A stretch of DNA of 64,000 nt, taken from assembly GCF_900101045.1 (NCBI RefSeq), contig NZ_FNFN01000003.1, forward strand, positions 1 to 64,000, written 5' to 3'. Source of the stretch: Nocardioides sp. YR527 (GTDB lineage: Bacteria; Actinomycetota; Actinomycetes; Propionibacteriales; Nocardioidaceae). This document shows, piece by piece, positions 1-8,170 of the stretch (positions are counted from its first letter, which is position 1; each line of letters begins with the position of its first letter). The notes under the pieces were generated by a model. That model did not search any database. It had not been told where the DNA came from and was given only the letters and a program-made list of their open reading frames with translations. The position numbers and the translations under genes were made by a program.

Positions 1-70
1 GTTGATAGGCCGGAGGTGTACAGCAGTGATGCCCAGCCGACCGGTACTAATAGGCCGAGGGCTTATCTTT
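1..70 (+). rRNA. rrl: 23S ribosomal RNA, 3' end only
   Basis: The first 70 bases carry the conserved 3' terminus of 23S rRNA, with the ACCGGTACTAATAGGCCGAG block followed by GGCTTA. The rest of the gene lies upstream of the window. The spacer to 5S (about 71-186) shows no tRNA, and the order matches an rrn operon running 16S-23S-5S on the plus strand. The exact mature 3' end is approximate. Confidence 0.93.
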
Positions 71-186
71 CATAAACCCTCAACAAAAACAACAAACGAA
101 GACCGTCAAGTCTCGCGTCCACAACCAACTGTTGTAACACAGGTTTGGTCACCCCCTCGCTGTAAGCGGGGAGCGTGATCTCTAGA

Positions 187-305
187 GTTACGGCGGCCAT
201 AGCGAAGGGGAAATACCCGGTCCCATCCCGAACCCGGAAGTCAAGCCCTTCAGCGCCGATGGTACTGCAACCGAGAGGCTGTGGGAGAGTAGGACGCCGC
301 CGGAC
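187..305 (+). rRNA. rrf: 5S ribosomal RNA
   Basis: The stretch begins GTTACGGCGGCCATAGCG and contains the conserved CCCGGTCCCATCCCGAACCCGG core. It ends GGACGCCGCCGGAC, which pairs with the 5' end to close helix I. Length is about 119 nt, as usual. Ends are placed from helix I and could be off by a few bases. It is followed within a dozen bases by a strong terminator. Confidence 0.93.
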
Positions 306-315
306 ATAACTTTGC

Positions 316-345
316 GCAGGGCCACCTCTTCGGAGGTGGCCCTGC
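316..345 (+). terminator. rrn operon terminator hairpin
   Basis: A perfect 13-bp stem (316-328 with 333-345) is closed by a TTCG tetraloop at 329-332, directly after 5S rRNA. A UUCG loop on a GC-rich stem is very stable; the T run that follows is weak, as is common in actinobacteria. Confidence 0.85.
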
Positions 346-521
346 TGCCATTTGTACCGACTTTCGATGCAGTGTTTCGAGCTTGTCGTGATGCGCTGTA
401 TCGACCTTGTCGAGATGATTGTGAAGGTCTCTTCGCGCCACGCCCGGTTGACGTGGGCAGCGACGCGAGGTCCAATGTCATAGTTGCAGTCCGAACCAAC
501 CATCACGAACAAGGAGTTCCC

Positions 522-599
522 ATGGTCAAGAAGCTGCTCATCGCCGCCGTCGTTGCCGTGGGTCTCGGCGTGGCCATCAAGCTGGTCACCAGCCGCTGA
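522..599 (+). CDS. Small 25-aa hydrophobic peptide
   Basis: The ATG at 522 has a well-placed AAGGAG (511-516). It encodes 25 residues beginning MVKKLLIAAVVAVGLG and ending LVTSR. The two lysines followed by about 16 hydrophobic residues look like a single short membrane helix. The size and start resemble the tiny MKKLL-type actinobacterial membrane peptides (DLW-39-like), but the C-terminal acidic DLW tail of that family is absent, so I do not assign it. An upstream ATG at 312 in the same frame falls in the rrn terminator and is unlikely. A terminator hairpin follows at 612-646. Confidence 0.55.
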   Translation: MVKKLLIAAVVAVGLGVAIKLVTSR

Positions 600-611
600 T
601 CCGAGCTTCTC

Positions 612-646
612 CAGCTGCCCGGTGCCCTCGAGGTGCCGGGCAGCTG
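612..646. terminator. Bidirectional terminator between the small peptide gene and the MFS gene
   Basis: CAGCTGCCCGG (612-622) pairs perfectly with CCGGGCAGCTG (636-646). It lies between the stop of the plus-strand peptide gene and the stop of the minus-strand transporter at 647, so it can serve both convergent genes. Confidence 0.75.
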
Positions 647-1978
647 TCATTTGGTGCCCTGGGGTGCTCCCTCGCCCGGCGTGACCGCGTCAGCAGGAGC
701 GATGGGTTCCTCCTTCGGGAGGTCGACCTCGGCCAGCGACCGGCGAGCACCGGGGATGGCGAGGATGCCGGCAACCATGAGGAAGAGCAGCAGGCCGGCG
801 AGGACAAGCAGGAACTCGACCGAGAACTGATCTGCGAGCGGGCCGAAGACCACCATGGAGAGTGGCATGGCGACCGACATGACGATGCCGACGATGCCGA
901 AGACGCGCCCTTGCATCTCTGGCTCGACACGCTCCTGGAGGATCGTCATCGCGGGTGCGCTCAGTGCCGAGAAGGACACCCCGATCAGCAGGCCGAAGAC
1001 GAAGAACACCCACATGTTCGTGGAGACCCCGAGTCCGACGACGAACAGTCCGATGAGGACGACAGAGCCGACCATCAAGCGCATCCGGTGGATGATCTTG
1101 GGTCCGAAGACGGCCATGGCGGCGCCGCCGACCAGCATGCCGAAGCCCCAGAACAGCTCGTTCGCGGTGAGCTTCCAGACCTCGTCGCCGAAGGTACGGG
1201 TGACCATGAGTGGGGTGAGGTAGGAGGGGGCTCCGACCATCACCATGACGAGCGTGAACAGGACGAGGATCCAACGCACGTGCGCGTGGGTCGAGACGTA
1301 CTTCAGGCCGGCGCGGAGGTCGCCGAAGTAGGAGACCTTCCCTTGGTCGGGACGCGCGATACGGGCGACCGGGACGAGGGCGAGCAGGCCGACGCCGATC
1401 AGGGCCGTGACGGCGTCGATGAAGAAGACGGCGACGATGTCCATGCTGGCGTAGATGACCGCGGCGAGCGCCGGGGCCAGGAGTGTCATCGCGGACTGGA
1501 TGGTCTGGAAGGCTCCGTTGATCCGGAGCAGCTGCGACTCCGGCGCGATCTGCGGGATCATCGCCGTCACGGCAGGCATCTGGATGCCGGCGAAGATCGA
1601 GCGGATGGCCAGGGCGAGATAGATGATCCAGAGGTCGTCGATCCCGCTGGCCATCAGGCCGGCCAGGATCAGGGTGGCTACCGCGATCGTCGCGTCGGAC
1701 CCCATGATCAGGAACTTGCGGTGATGCCTGTCGGCCCACACGCCGCCGAAGATGGACATGAACGCCTGCGGGAGCATCCCGAAGACGAGGCTCAGCATCA
1801 GCACCGACCCGGACCGGGTCTCGATGGTGAGGTGCCACATCACGGCGTACATCACCAGCATCGAGCCGAGCAGGGAGACCGTCTGGCCGGCGAGGAAGAT
1901 CGCTGCGTTGCGCCTCCAGCCGGGAAGCTCGTCGGCGGGCATGCTGAACAGCCTTGACCGGGATGCGGAACGCGTCAA
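647..1978 (-). CDS. MFS transporter, drug/siderophore exporter type
   Basis: A 443-aa polytopic membrane protein with about 12 hydrophobic segments. The loop after TM2 reads GGVWADRHHRKFLI, the MFS motif A (GxxxDRxGRR-like), and a second copy is near GRVFGIVG. This layout matches the MFS_3/EntS-like group of 12-TM drug or enterobactin exporters. The C-terminal 25 residues are hydrophilic. The start at 1978 is TTG; an ATG at 1942 (MPADELPGW) is a good alternative. It sits 1 kb from a siderophore-interacting protein behind an iron box, which makes siderophore export possible, but nothing here fixes the substrate. Confidence 0.85.
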   Translation of the reverse strand: MTRSASRSRLFSMPADELPGWRRNAAIFLAGQTVSLLGSMLVMYAVMWHLTIETRSGSVLMLSLVFGMLPQAFMSIFGGVWADRHHRKFLIMGSDATIAVATLILAGLMASGIDDLWIIYLALAIRSIFAGIQMPAVTAMIPQIAPESQLLRINGAFQTIQSAMTLLAPALAAVIYASMDIVAVFFIDAVTALIGVGLLALVPVARIARPDQGKVSYFGDLRAGLKYVSTHAHVRWILVLFTLVMVMVGAPSYLTPLMVTRTFGDEVWKLTANELFWGFGMLVGGAAMAVFGPKIIHRMRLMVGSVVLIGLFVVGLGVSTNMWVFFVFGLLIGVSFSALSAPAMTILQERVEPEMQGRVFGIVGIVMSVAMPLSMVVFGPLADQFSVEFLLVLAGLLLFLMVAGILAIPGARRSLAEVDLPKEEPIAPADAVTPGEGAPQGTK

Positions 1979-2000
1979 CCGACTTTGGTCTCCGCGAGTG

Positions 2001-3023
2001 CTACACGAGGATCAGTGGTGGGCCGTGGTGGGTGGAGTGGGCGAGCACGTCGCCGTCGAGGTTGAGGGCAGGACCGTCGGTGCGGATGTCCCAGCCCGAG
2101 GCCGTCTGTGCCGGGGGGACGCCTTCCATACTGACGTGGGCGATGGGCAGGCCGCTACGAGCCTCGGCGACGGCAGCGCGTACGCCGGTGCGTACCTCGA
2201 TCGGCCAGTACTGCTCGGTGATCGACTGCCAGACGACCGTGAGCACGTCCCCGTCGGTCGGTTCGCTGAGCCTGTCTCTCAGCCACGTGTCGGCCGACCC
2301 GACGTCGACGGCGGGCGGCTCCGCGGCCGCGACCTGCAGCGCAGCGGCGAGCCGGGCGTGACGATCGATCTGATGCGGCCACACGAACGAGGTCAGGTAC
2401 TCGCGGCCGGCCCTGGTGGAGACATCGACCGGGGCGAGATCACAGCCGCGGCGTGCGACCACCTCGAACGGAACCGGCTTCACCCCGGCGCTCTGGGTGT
2501 CGATCGTCAGCGGACTCTCAGTGGGACCGTACGCCCAGTCCTCGCCGTGGAAGCGGTAGCGGTCGACGAGCAGGTTGAGCCCGGCCGAGGCGCCCGGCTC
2601 GAGCAGCCGGATGCGGCGCAGGCCGGTGCGGCGTACGGCCTCGAAGATGCCGATGAGGAGGCAGGCGGAGCGGCCGACCTCGTTGGTCTGGGGCGCCACT
2701 TCCAGACCTGCGCGGAGCTCGTCGACGTGTGCTGCGATCACCCCCTCGAACAACGGCCAGGCGATGACGTACGAGTCGTTGCCTCCAAGGTTGGGATAGA
2801 AACGCTCGAGCTCGGGAGCGTCGCCGCGCAGGACGATGCGGTGCAGAGCGGCCAGGAGGCGCAGCTGCACGGCATCGGCACGGGAGGCGTCGGGGTGATC
2901 CCGGCAGATCTCGGCCACAGGACCACCCGCGTCGAGGTCGTCCGCGAACCGGCCGAGCAGCCAGCCGTAGAGGTGCTCCTCGTGGCCGAAGTGATCTCTG
3001 AAGAGTTCGGAGAGAGTCGCCAT
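2001..3023 (-). CDS. DUF2332 family protein
   Basis: About 340 aa, beginning MATLSELFRDHFGHEEHLYGWLLG. The N-terminal half is helical. The segment RRIRLLEPGASAGLNLLVDRYRF is characteristic of the DUF2332 family, common in actinobacteria and of unknown function; the LEPGASAGLN loop resembles a nucleotide- or SAM-binding turn, which is only an inference. An ATG 12 bases further upstream (3035) is possible but less likely. It diverges from the siderophore-interacting protein gene, with the iron box between them, so iron could affect both. Confidence 0.8.
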   Translation of the reverse strand: MATLSELFRDHFGHEEHLYGWLLGRFADDLDAGGPVAEICRDHPDASRADAVQLRLLAALHRIVLRGDAPELERFYPNLGGNDSYVIAWPLFEGVIAAHVDELRAGLEVAPQTNEVGRSACLLIGIFEAVRRTGLRRIRLLEPGASAGLNLLVDRYRFHGEDWAYGPTESPLTIDTQSAGVKPVPFEVVARRGCDLAPVDVSTRAGREYLTSFVWPHQIDRHARLAAALQVAAAEPPAVDVGSADTWLRDRLSEPTDGDVLTVVWQSITEQYWPIEVRTGVRAAVAEARSGLPIAHVSMEGVPPAQTASGWDIRTDGPALNLDGDVLAHSTHHGPPLILV

Positions 3024-3062
3024 GGGCACATCCAAGCACTGACATCCACTTGCGACGATAGG

Positions 3063-3081
3063 TAAGGTAAGCCTTACTTAA
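3063..3081. promoter_or_regulatory. IdeR/DtxR-type iron box
   Basis: TAAGGTAAGCCTTACTTAA matches the 19-bp DtxR/IdeR consensus TTAGGTTAGGCTAACCTAA at 14 of 19 positions, with a perfect GTAAG-C-CTTAC core centred on 3072. It ends 17 bases before the ATG of the siderophore-interacting protein gene, where a bound repressor would block transcription. Iron-dependent repression of that gene is the natural reading. Confidence 0.82.
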
Positions 3082-3098
3082 CGGGAGATGGAGCTGGC

Positions 3099-3899
3099 AT
3101 GGGATTCGACGACGGCCGGAAGCTGAAGGGCGTGTACGCGGCCGAGGTGCTGCACAACAAGCAGGTCACGCCGCACATGGTGCGGCTCACCTTGGGAGGC
3201 GATGACCTGCGGCGCTTCCCGCAGCGCGGTTTCGACCAGTGGTTCCGGCTCTTCCTGCCGCGGCCGGGCGGGCAAGCCACCAACTTCGACGTGGTGCCCG
3301 AGAAGCTCGGGACGATCGACTACCTCAAGTACCTGAGGCACGGCGACCGGCCGCCGCTGCGTAACTACACCGTGCGCGAGCACCGGCCCGACCTCGGGGA
3401 GATCGACGTCGACTTCGTCGTGCACGGGGATCTCGGGATCGCGGGTCCGTGGGCGCGTACCGCACAGCTCGGGGAACAGGTCGTGCTCATGGATCAGGGC
3501 ACGGGCTTCGACTTCGCTCCGGACGCTTCGTTCCACCTGCTCGTCGGGGACGAGTCGGCCCTTCCGGCGATCGTCGGGATCCTGCGCGACATGCCTCGCG
3601 ACGTGCGCGGCCTGGCGATCATCGAGATCCCGGACATGGCGGACGTCCAGGACGTCTCCGGGCCCGAGGGGGTCGAGGTGCGGTGGCTGGCTCGAGGTGA
3701 CTCCGCCGAGCAGCCCGGGACGCTGGCGATCGCCGAGGTGAAGGCGTTCACGCCCGAGGCGCCGGCCACGCTCTCGGCCTACCTCGTCGGTGAGCGGACG
3801 ATTCCGGCCGAGGGACGGCGCCACCTGGTGTCGCTCGGGGTGCCCAAGTCGCGGATCACCTTCGTCGGCTACTGGCGGATCGGCAAGGCCCAGGCATAG
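3099..3899 (+). CDS. Siderophore-interacting protein (FAD/NAD(P)H-dependent ferric-siderophore reductase)
   Basis: 266 aa. The family reduces ferric siderophores in the cytosol to release Fe(II). The N-terminal FAD-binding domain contains RNYTVR (around residue 88), the R-x-Y-[TS] motif that contacts the flavin, with FVVHGDLGIAGPWA after it. The C-terminal NAD(P)H-binding half contains HLLVGDESALPAI and ends with the typical YWRIGKA. Length is normal for the ViuB/SIP family. The start at 3099 is preceded by GGGAG and the gene has an IdeR-type box directly upstream. No siderophore synthesis or ABC uptake genes are adjacent. Confidence 0.92.
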   Translation: MGFDDGRKLKGVYAAEVLHNKQVTPHMVRLTLGGDDLRRFPQRGFDQWFRLFLPRPGGQATNFDVVPEKLGTIDYLKYLRHGDRPPLRNYTVREHRPDLGEIDVDFVVHGDLGIAGPWARTAQLGEQVVLMDQGTGFDFAPDASFHLLVGDESALPAIVGILRDMPRDVRGLAIIEIPDMADVQDVSGPEGVEVRWLARGDSAEQPGTLAIAEVKAFTPEAPATLSAYLVGERTIPAEGRRHLVSLGVPKSRITFVGYWRIGKAQA

Positions 3900-3922
3900 A
3901 GCCTGGCGCCTGCCGATCCGCC
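3874..3922. terminator. Hairpin at the convergent SIP/Nramp junction
   Basis: GGCGGATCGGCA (3874-3885) pairs with TGCCGATCCGCC (3911-3922), and the intervening bases form a further short stem around the SIP stop codon. The Nramp-like gene ends at 3936 on the other strand, so the structure can terminate both. Confidence 0.6.
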
Positions 3923-3935
3923 GGGTGCTCGGAGC

Positions 3936-5201
3936 TCAGCCGAACAGGTCCTGGATGGAGGTGCGGATCTGGTCGAAGGCGAGCCAGGCGAAGAGCAGGG
4001 CGCAGATGATGAGGCCGATGTTGGAGACCCACTTGTTGCGCCACTCCGCGGGGGTGTGGCCGGTGTTGAGGAGCCAGAGCAGGGTGACGGCCAGGAACGG
4101 CATGAAGAACGCGCCCAGGACTCCGTAGATGAGGATCAGCCACGTGGGCTCGTCGGCGAGCAGGAGCCAGATCATCGGCGGGAAGGTGAGCCAGAGGATG
4201 TAGGAGCGGTACCAGATGCCGCCACTCTTGGCCTCGGGCTCGTCCGCCCGTCCGCGAATGGTCCCCATGAAGTCCGCGAACATCAGGCTGACGCCGTTCC
4301 AGACACCGACGAGCGAGGACATCGCCGCGGCCCAGAAGCCGATCAGGAAGAGCTTGCCGAACCAGTCGCCGTAGCGGTCGGCGAGAACCTTGGACAGGTC
4401 GAGCATGCCCTGGTCGCCGGTGCCGATGGCGATGTTGGCGGAGTAGAGCAGCTCGGCGCCGACGATGAGGGTGGCGACCACGAAGATCCCGGTCACGACG
4501 TACGCCGTGGTGTTGTCGATCCGCATCACGCGCATGAACTGCGGTGTGTGCCAGCCCTTCTCCCGCAGCCAGTAGCCGTAGGCGGCCAGGGTGATGGTGC
4601 CGCCGACGCCGCCGGCGACCGAGAGGATGTTGACCAGGGAGCCTTCGGGGATCGTCGGGACCAGGCCGACGAGGAGGTCGGGAAGATTGGGCACCGTGAT
4701 GATCGCGGCGGCGACCATGGTGACGAACATGATGCCGACCAGGACCGCCAGGAACTTCTCGAAGAGGCCGTAGCGGCCGGCCCACACGATGGCGAGACCG
4801 ATCAGGCCGGACAGGATGCCCCAGACCTTCACCGACGCGAACGAGAACAGCGCGGCCAGGGCCAGGCCGGTGCCGGCCATCGCGGCGGCTCCGTAGATGA
4901 AGCCCCAGATCACGATGTAGGGGCCGAAGTAGATCGTCGTCCAGATGCCCAGACGCCGCCAGCCCTGGAAGATCGTCTCGCCGGTCGCCAGGCTGTAGCG
5001 CCCGGCACCCTCGACCAGGACCACCTTCAGGACACATCCGACGATGACGGCCCACAGCAGGGCGTAGCCGTACTTGCTGCCGGCGATCAGGGTGGCGACC
5101 AGGTCGGCCGCGCCGACACCGGTGGCGGCCACCACGAGGCCGGGCCCCAAGATCCGCCAGCGCGGGGTTTCGGATGTCTCGGTCCTCGCTGCTTGTGACA
5201 T
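3936..5201 (-). CDS. Nramp-like membrane transporter, non-canonical metal site
   Basis: 421 aa with about 11 hydrophobic segments and the Nramp opening GPGLVVAATGVG. Classical Nramp (MntH) proteins have DPGN in TM1 and an MPH(N) segment in TM6, which supply the Mn2+/Fe2+ ligands. Here the TM1 loop reads GVGAADLVA and the equivalent TM6 region reads GTITLAAYGYWLRE, so neither motif is present. The overall fold assignment is good; the transported ion is open, and manganese uptake should not be assumed. No operator is evident at its start, and it ends convergently with the siderophore-interacting protein gene. Confidence 0.82.
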   Translation of the reverse strand: MSQAARTETSETPRWRILGPGLVVAATGVGAADLVATLIAGSKYGYALLWAVIVGCVLKVVLVEGAGRYSLATGETIFQGWRRLGIWTTIYFGPYIVIWGFIYGAAAMAGTGLALAALFSFASVKVWGILSGLIGLAIVWAGRYGLFEKFLAVLVGIMFVTMVAAAIITVPNLPDLLVGLVPTIPEGSLVNILSVAGGVGGTITLAAYGYWLREKGWHTPQFMRVMRIDNTTAYVVTGIFVVATLIVGAELLYSANIAIGTGDQGMLDLSKVLADRYGDWFGKLFLIGFWAAAMSSLVGVWNGVSLMFADFMGTIRGRADEPEAKSGGIWYRSYILWLTFPPMIWLLLADEPTWLILIYGVLGAFFMPFLAVTLLWLLNTGHTPAEWRNKWVSNIGLIICALLFAWLAFDQIRTSIQDLFG

Positions 5202-5222
5202 GAGCGACAGGTATACCCCGTT

Positions 5223-6452
5223 TTAGGGAAGATCAGCGACTTTTTGCCGAAGGACGGCACGCTCGCGGTCGTTCGTGCACATGCCTGCCGCCCGCTCCAG
5301 CTCCTTGCGCGCCTCGACGGTTCGGCCCAGCCGGCGCAGCAGCTCTCCGCGTACGGTCGGGAGGAGATGGGTGTGGTCGAGCCGCTTGTCCTCCGCGATC
5401 CGATCGACGATCTCCAGGGCTCGCAGCGGTCCGTGGGCCATCGCCACCGCCACGGCGCGGTTGAGGTCGACGATCGGGTTGGGTGCGATGCGGCCCAAGG
5501 CCTCGTAGAGGACGATGATCCGCTCCCAGTCGGTGGTCTCGACCGAGTCGGCGACCGCATGGGTGGCGGCGATCGCGGCCTGGAGCCCATAGGGACCGAG
5601 GCCTCGTGGGGTCGCCTGCTCGAGGGCGGCCAGGCCGCGGCGTACGGCACCTCGGTCCCACCTGGTGCGGTCCTGGTCCTCGAGGAGGACAGGGTCACCG
5701 GCGGCATCGGTGCGGGCCGGGAAGCGGGAGGCGGTCAGCTCCATGAGCGCGAGCAGCCCGTACGCCTCCGGCTCGTCGGGCAGCACGCCGATCAGCACCC
5801 GCGTCAGTCTCCGTGCCTCGCGCGCGAGGTCGGTGCGGATCAGATCCTCGCCGGAGGTGGCGGTGGAGCCCTCGGTGAAGATCAGGTAGAGGACGTTGAG
5901 CACGCCTGCCAGACGCTGCCGGCGCTCGTCGGGCGAGGGCACCTCGAAGGGGACCTTCGCGGCCGCGATCGTCTTCTTGGCACGGGTGATCCGGGCCTGG
6001 ATCGTCGGCACCGGCACCAGGAACGCCCGGGCGATCTCCTCGCTGCTGAGGCCGCCGACGACGCGGAGCGTGAGCGCCACCCGAGCCTCCTTGGACAGCA
6101 CCGGGTGGCAGGAGACGAACATCAGCGCGAGGACGTCGTCGTCGATCCGCTCGATGTCCAGCTCGTCGTCGTACGCCTCGTCCTGGTCGTGGGCGATCGC
6201 CTCGTACTTCTCGCGCTGGACCCCGGCGCGACGGATGGTGTCGATCGCACGTCGCTTGGCGGTGGTCATCAACCAGCCGACCGGGTTGGCCGGCTGGCCG
6301 TCGCGCGGCCAGGCGACCAGCGCCTCCGCTAGGGCCTCCTGCGCCGCGTCCTCGGCGAGGGCGAAGTCGCCGGTGTAGCGCGCGAGCGCGCCGACGATGC
6401 GGGCGGACTCGATGCGCCAGATCGCCTCGACGGCGCGCGTCGCGTCTTGCAT
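5223..6452 (-). CDS. RNA polymerase ECF sigma factor, ECF42 (YCII-associated) type
   Basis: 409 aa from ATG 6452, preceded by GAGGAGA. Sigma region 2 spans about residues 10-80 (DFALAEDAAQEALAEAL, PANPVGWLMTTAKRRAID). Region 4 covers about 115-170 (ALTLRVVGGLSSEEIARAFLVPVPTIQARITRAKK). A long C-terminal helical, TPR-like extension (about 180-409) contains NRAVAVAMAHG. This extended form and the YCII gene just upstream define ECF42, where no anti-sigma factor is used and the C-terminal domain is thought to control activity. The second copy at 9587-10819 has the same architecture. Confidence 0.92.
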   Translation of the reverse strand: MQDATRAVEAIWRIESARIVGALARYTGDFALAEDAAQEALAEALVAWPRDGQPANPVGWLMTTAKRRAIDTIRRAGVQREKYEAIAHDQDEAYDDELDIERIDDDVLALMFVSCHPVLSKEARVALTLRVVGGLSSEEIARAFLVPVPTIQARITRAKKTIAAAKVPFEVPSPDERRQRLAGVLNVLYLIFTEGSTATSGEDLIRTDLAREARRLTRVLIGVLPDEPEAYGLLALMELTASRFPARTDAAGDPVLLEDQDRTRWDRGAVRRGLAALEQATPRGLGPYGLQAAIAATHAVADSVETTDWERIIVLYEALGRIAPNPIVDLNRAVAVAMAHGPLRALEIVDRIAEDKRLDHTHLLPTVRGELLRRLGRTVEARKELERAAGMCTNDRERAVLRQKVADLP

Positions 6453-6565
6453 TGATGTCTCCTCTGAGAGTGGTCTCGACCCGCCCGTCGCGCCGGAGAC
6501 TTCGTCTCCGGCGCGGGGCTCGCTCGACCTGGTCAGCGTTCTGAGCCCGCTCCTTCGTCGCGGTC

Positions 6566-6994
6566 TCAGAGCTGACCATTCTTGGTCCGCCAGTCGAGCT
6601 CCTTCTGGATCCACGGGTTGTCCTGCGGAAACTCGTCGATCGTCGGTACCCGGCGGATCTCGACGGCCGAGCCGGGGAAGTAGCTGAGCCGCTTGGCCCA
6701 CTCGACCGCCTCCTCCTTCGAGGCGACCGAGATCAGGTAGAAGCCCCCGAAGAGCTCCTTGGTCTCGCCGTAGGGACCGTCGGTGACCACCGGCGGCTCG
6801 GCGGCGTCGGCGTAGGTGACGACCGTGTGCTCCTCGGGGTCCAGCCCCTCCATCGCGAGCAGCACGCCCGACTTGATGAGCTCGTCGTTGAGCTGACCCA
6901 TCTTCTCGAGCATCTGCTCGAAGGGGATCTCGGCCATCGCGGCGTTCTGCTTGTCCTCGTCGATGGTGCGCCAGATCAGCATGTACTTCGGCAT
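6566..6994 (-). CDS. YCII (DGPF-domain) family protein
   Basis: 142 aa, starting MPKYMLIWRTIDEDKQ. The family signature appears as TDGPYGETKELFGGFYLI near residues 70-90. YCII proteins are small ferredoxin-like-fold proteins proposed to be enzymes, but no reaction is established. It lies upstream of the ECF42 sigma gene on the same strand with a 113-bp gap, the usual arrangement in which the sigma factor activates expression of its YCII partner. It is longer than the paralogue at 9208-9585 by a C-terminal tail (FPQDNPWIQKELDWRTKNG). Confidence 0.9.
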   Translation of the reverse strand: MPKYMLIWRTIDEDKQNAAMAEIPFEQMLEKMGQLNDELIKSGVLLAMEGLDPEEHTVVTYADAAEPPVVTDGPYGETKELFGGFYLISVASKEEAVEWAKRLSYFPGSAVEIRRVPTIDEFPQDNPWIQKELDWRTKNGQL

Positions 6995-7045
6995 CTCGGT
7001 TTCTCCTGTGTCGGTCGGGCCGTCTTGCCGGCCCGTTCACCCCTT

Positions 7046-7074
7046 GGTCGAACGAGGTCTACGCGGGATCGACA
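7046..7074 (-). promoter_or_regulatory. Candidate ECF42-dependent promoter upstream of YCII gene
   Basis: On the minus strand a TGTCGA (7069-7074) is followed 18 bases later by CGACC (7046-7050), upstream of the YCII start at 6994. ECF42 sigma factors are known to use a TGTCGA-like -35 element. The match is suggestive only. Confidence 0.4.
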
Positions 7075-7126
7075 ACCCTGCCAAGAATATTTCTGTGGAA
7101 GTTTCGCGCGTGGGTAGGTTGGGACC

Positions 7127-8011
7127 GTGAAGATCTCGCTGTGGCCCAACCTCGTCTTCCCCACCGCCGACATCCTCGCCGAGGCGCAGGCGGCTGACCA
7201 GGCCGGTTGGTACGGCGTCTGGGTCGCCGACCACTACATGCCCAACACCGGCTCCGAGGACGTCGACGACGGGCCGATGCACGAGGTCTGGGGGATCCTG
7301 CCGGCGCTGGCCGCCACCACCCGGAACGTACGCATCGGGCCCCTGGTCTCCCCGACGACGATCCACCACCCGGCGCTGCTCGCGAACCGGTCCGCGACGA
7401 TCGACCACATCGCAGGTGGGCGGTTCGTGCTCGGTATGGGTGCCGGCTGGCAGATCAACGAGCACAAGGCGTACGGGATCGACCTGCCGGGCGCGAAGGT
7501 GCTCGTCGACCGGTTCGAGGAGGCGATCGAGGTCACCCGGTCGCTGCTCGACAAGCCACGTACGACCTTCGAGGGGACGCACTTCCAGCTCGCCGATGCT
7601 CCGTGCGAGCCGAAGCCGGTGGCCTCTCCGCTGCCGATCCTGGTCGGTGCCAAGGGCCCGCGGATGCTGCGGGTCGTCGCCCGGTACGCCGACGAGTGGA
7701 ACACCTGGGGCACGCCGGAGAGCGCCGGCGCCGTGCGGGCCAAGCTCCTGGAGGCGTGCGAGCAGGTGGGTCGCGATCCCGGGACGATCAGGACGACCAC
7801 CAACTTCATGCTCGACCTCGACGGCGCGAACCCGGGCTTCGCCAGGACGCAGACCGGATCGACGGGCGAGCTGCAGGACTTCGTCGGCCGCTACGTCGAG
7901 GCCGGGTTCGACGAGTTCATCATGCCTACGTGGAACCTCGGCGAGACCGGCGCCGAGCGGATCGAGCGGGCGGCACAGCTCAAGGCCGAGGTCCTCGACC
8001 CCGCCCTCTAG
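7127..8011 (+). CDS. LLM class F420-dependent oxidoreductase
   Basis: 294 aa with the luciferase-like TIM-barrel pattern: EAQAADQAGWYGVWVADHYMPN near the N-terminus, RIGPLVSPTTIHHPALLANRSATIDHIAGGRFVLGMGAGW (about residues 66-110), and PLPILVGAKGPRMLRVVARYADEWNTWG (about 167-195). These segments are typical of F420-dependent LLM enzymes of actinobacteria; the substrate cannot be read from the sequence. The start is GTG 7127 with TAGGTT a few bases upstream and no Shine-Dalgarno, consistent with a leaderless mRNA. It lies between the two YCII-ECF modules and ends at a long palindrome. Confidence 0.88.
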   Translation: MKISLWPNLVFPTADILAEAQAADQAGWYGVWVADHYMPNTGSEDVDDGPMHEVWGILPALAATTRNVRIGPLVSPTTIHHPALLANRSATIDHIAGGRFVLGMGAGWQINEHKAYGIDLPGAKVLVDRFEEAIEVTRSLLDKPRTTFEGTHFQLADAPCEPKPVASPLPILVGAKGPRMLRVVARYADEWNTWGTPESAGAVRAKLLEACEQVGRDPGTIRTTTNFMLDLDGANPGFARTQTGSTGELQDFVGRYVEAGFDEFIMPTWNLGETGAERIERAAQLKAEVLDPAL

Positions 8012-8170
8012 TGGCGCGTCCCTGAAGTTCCTGGGCGCTTCGCGCCGCCAGGGCACGCACCTCGCTGCGTTGGCACCGCTTGAAATACCCCGGTATGACT
8101 GCGCGGTGCCGCCTTGCGATGCACACACCCTGACGACGCCAACCGTTCAGGAACTTCCGCGACGCACGAC
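8012..8170. repeat. Long imperfect palindrome filling an intergenic gap
   Basis: The 158 bases between two convergent genes form one long inverted repeat. The left arm (8012-8080) aligns with the reverse complement of 8102-8170 over about 70 bases; both contain GGAAGTTCCTG/TGAAGTTCCTG and end in GGCACCGC. The centre holds AAATACCCCGGTATGAC. A related core (ATCCCCCGGTATGAC, then GGTGCCGCC) lies in another convergent gap at 26253-26310. It could act as a terminator, a REP/MITE-like element, or both. Confidence 0.7.
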
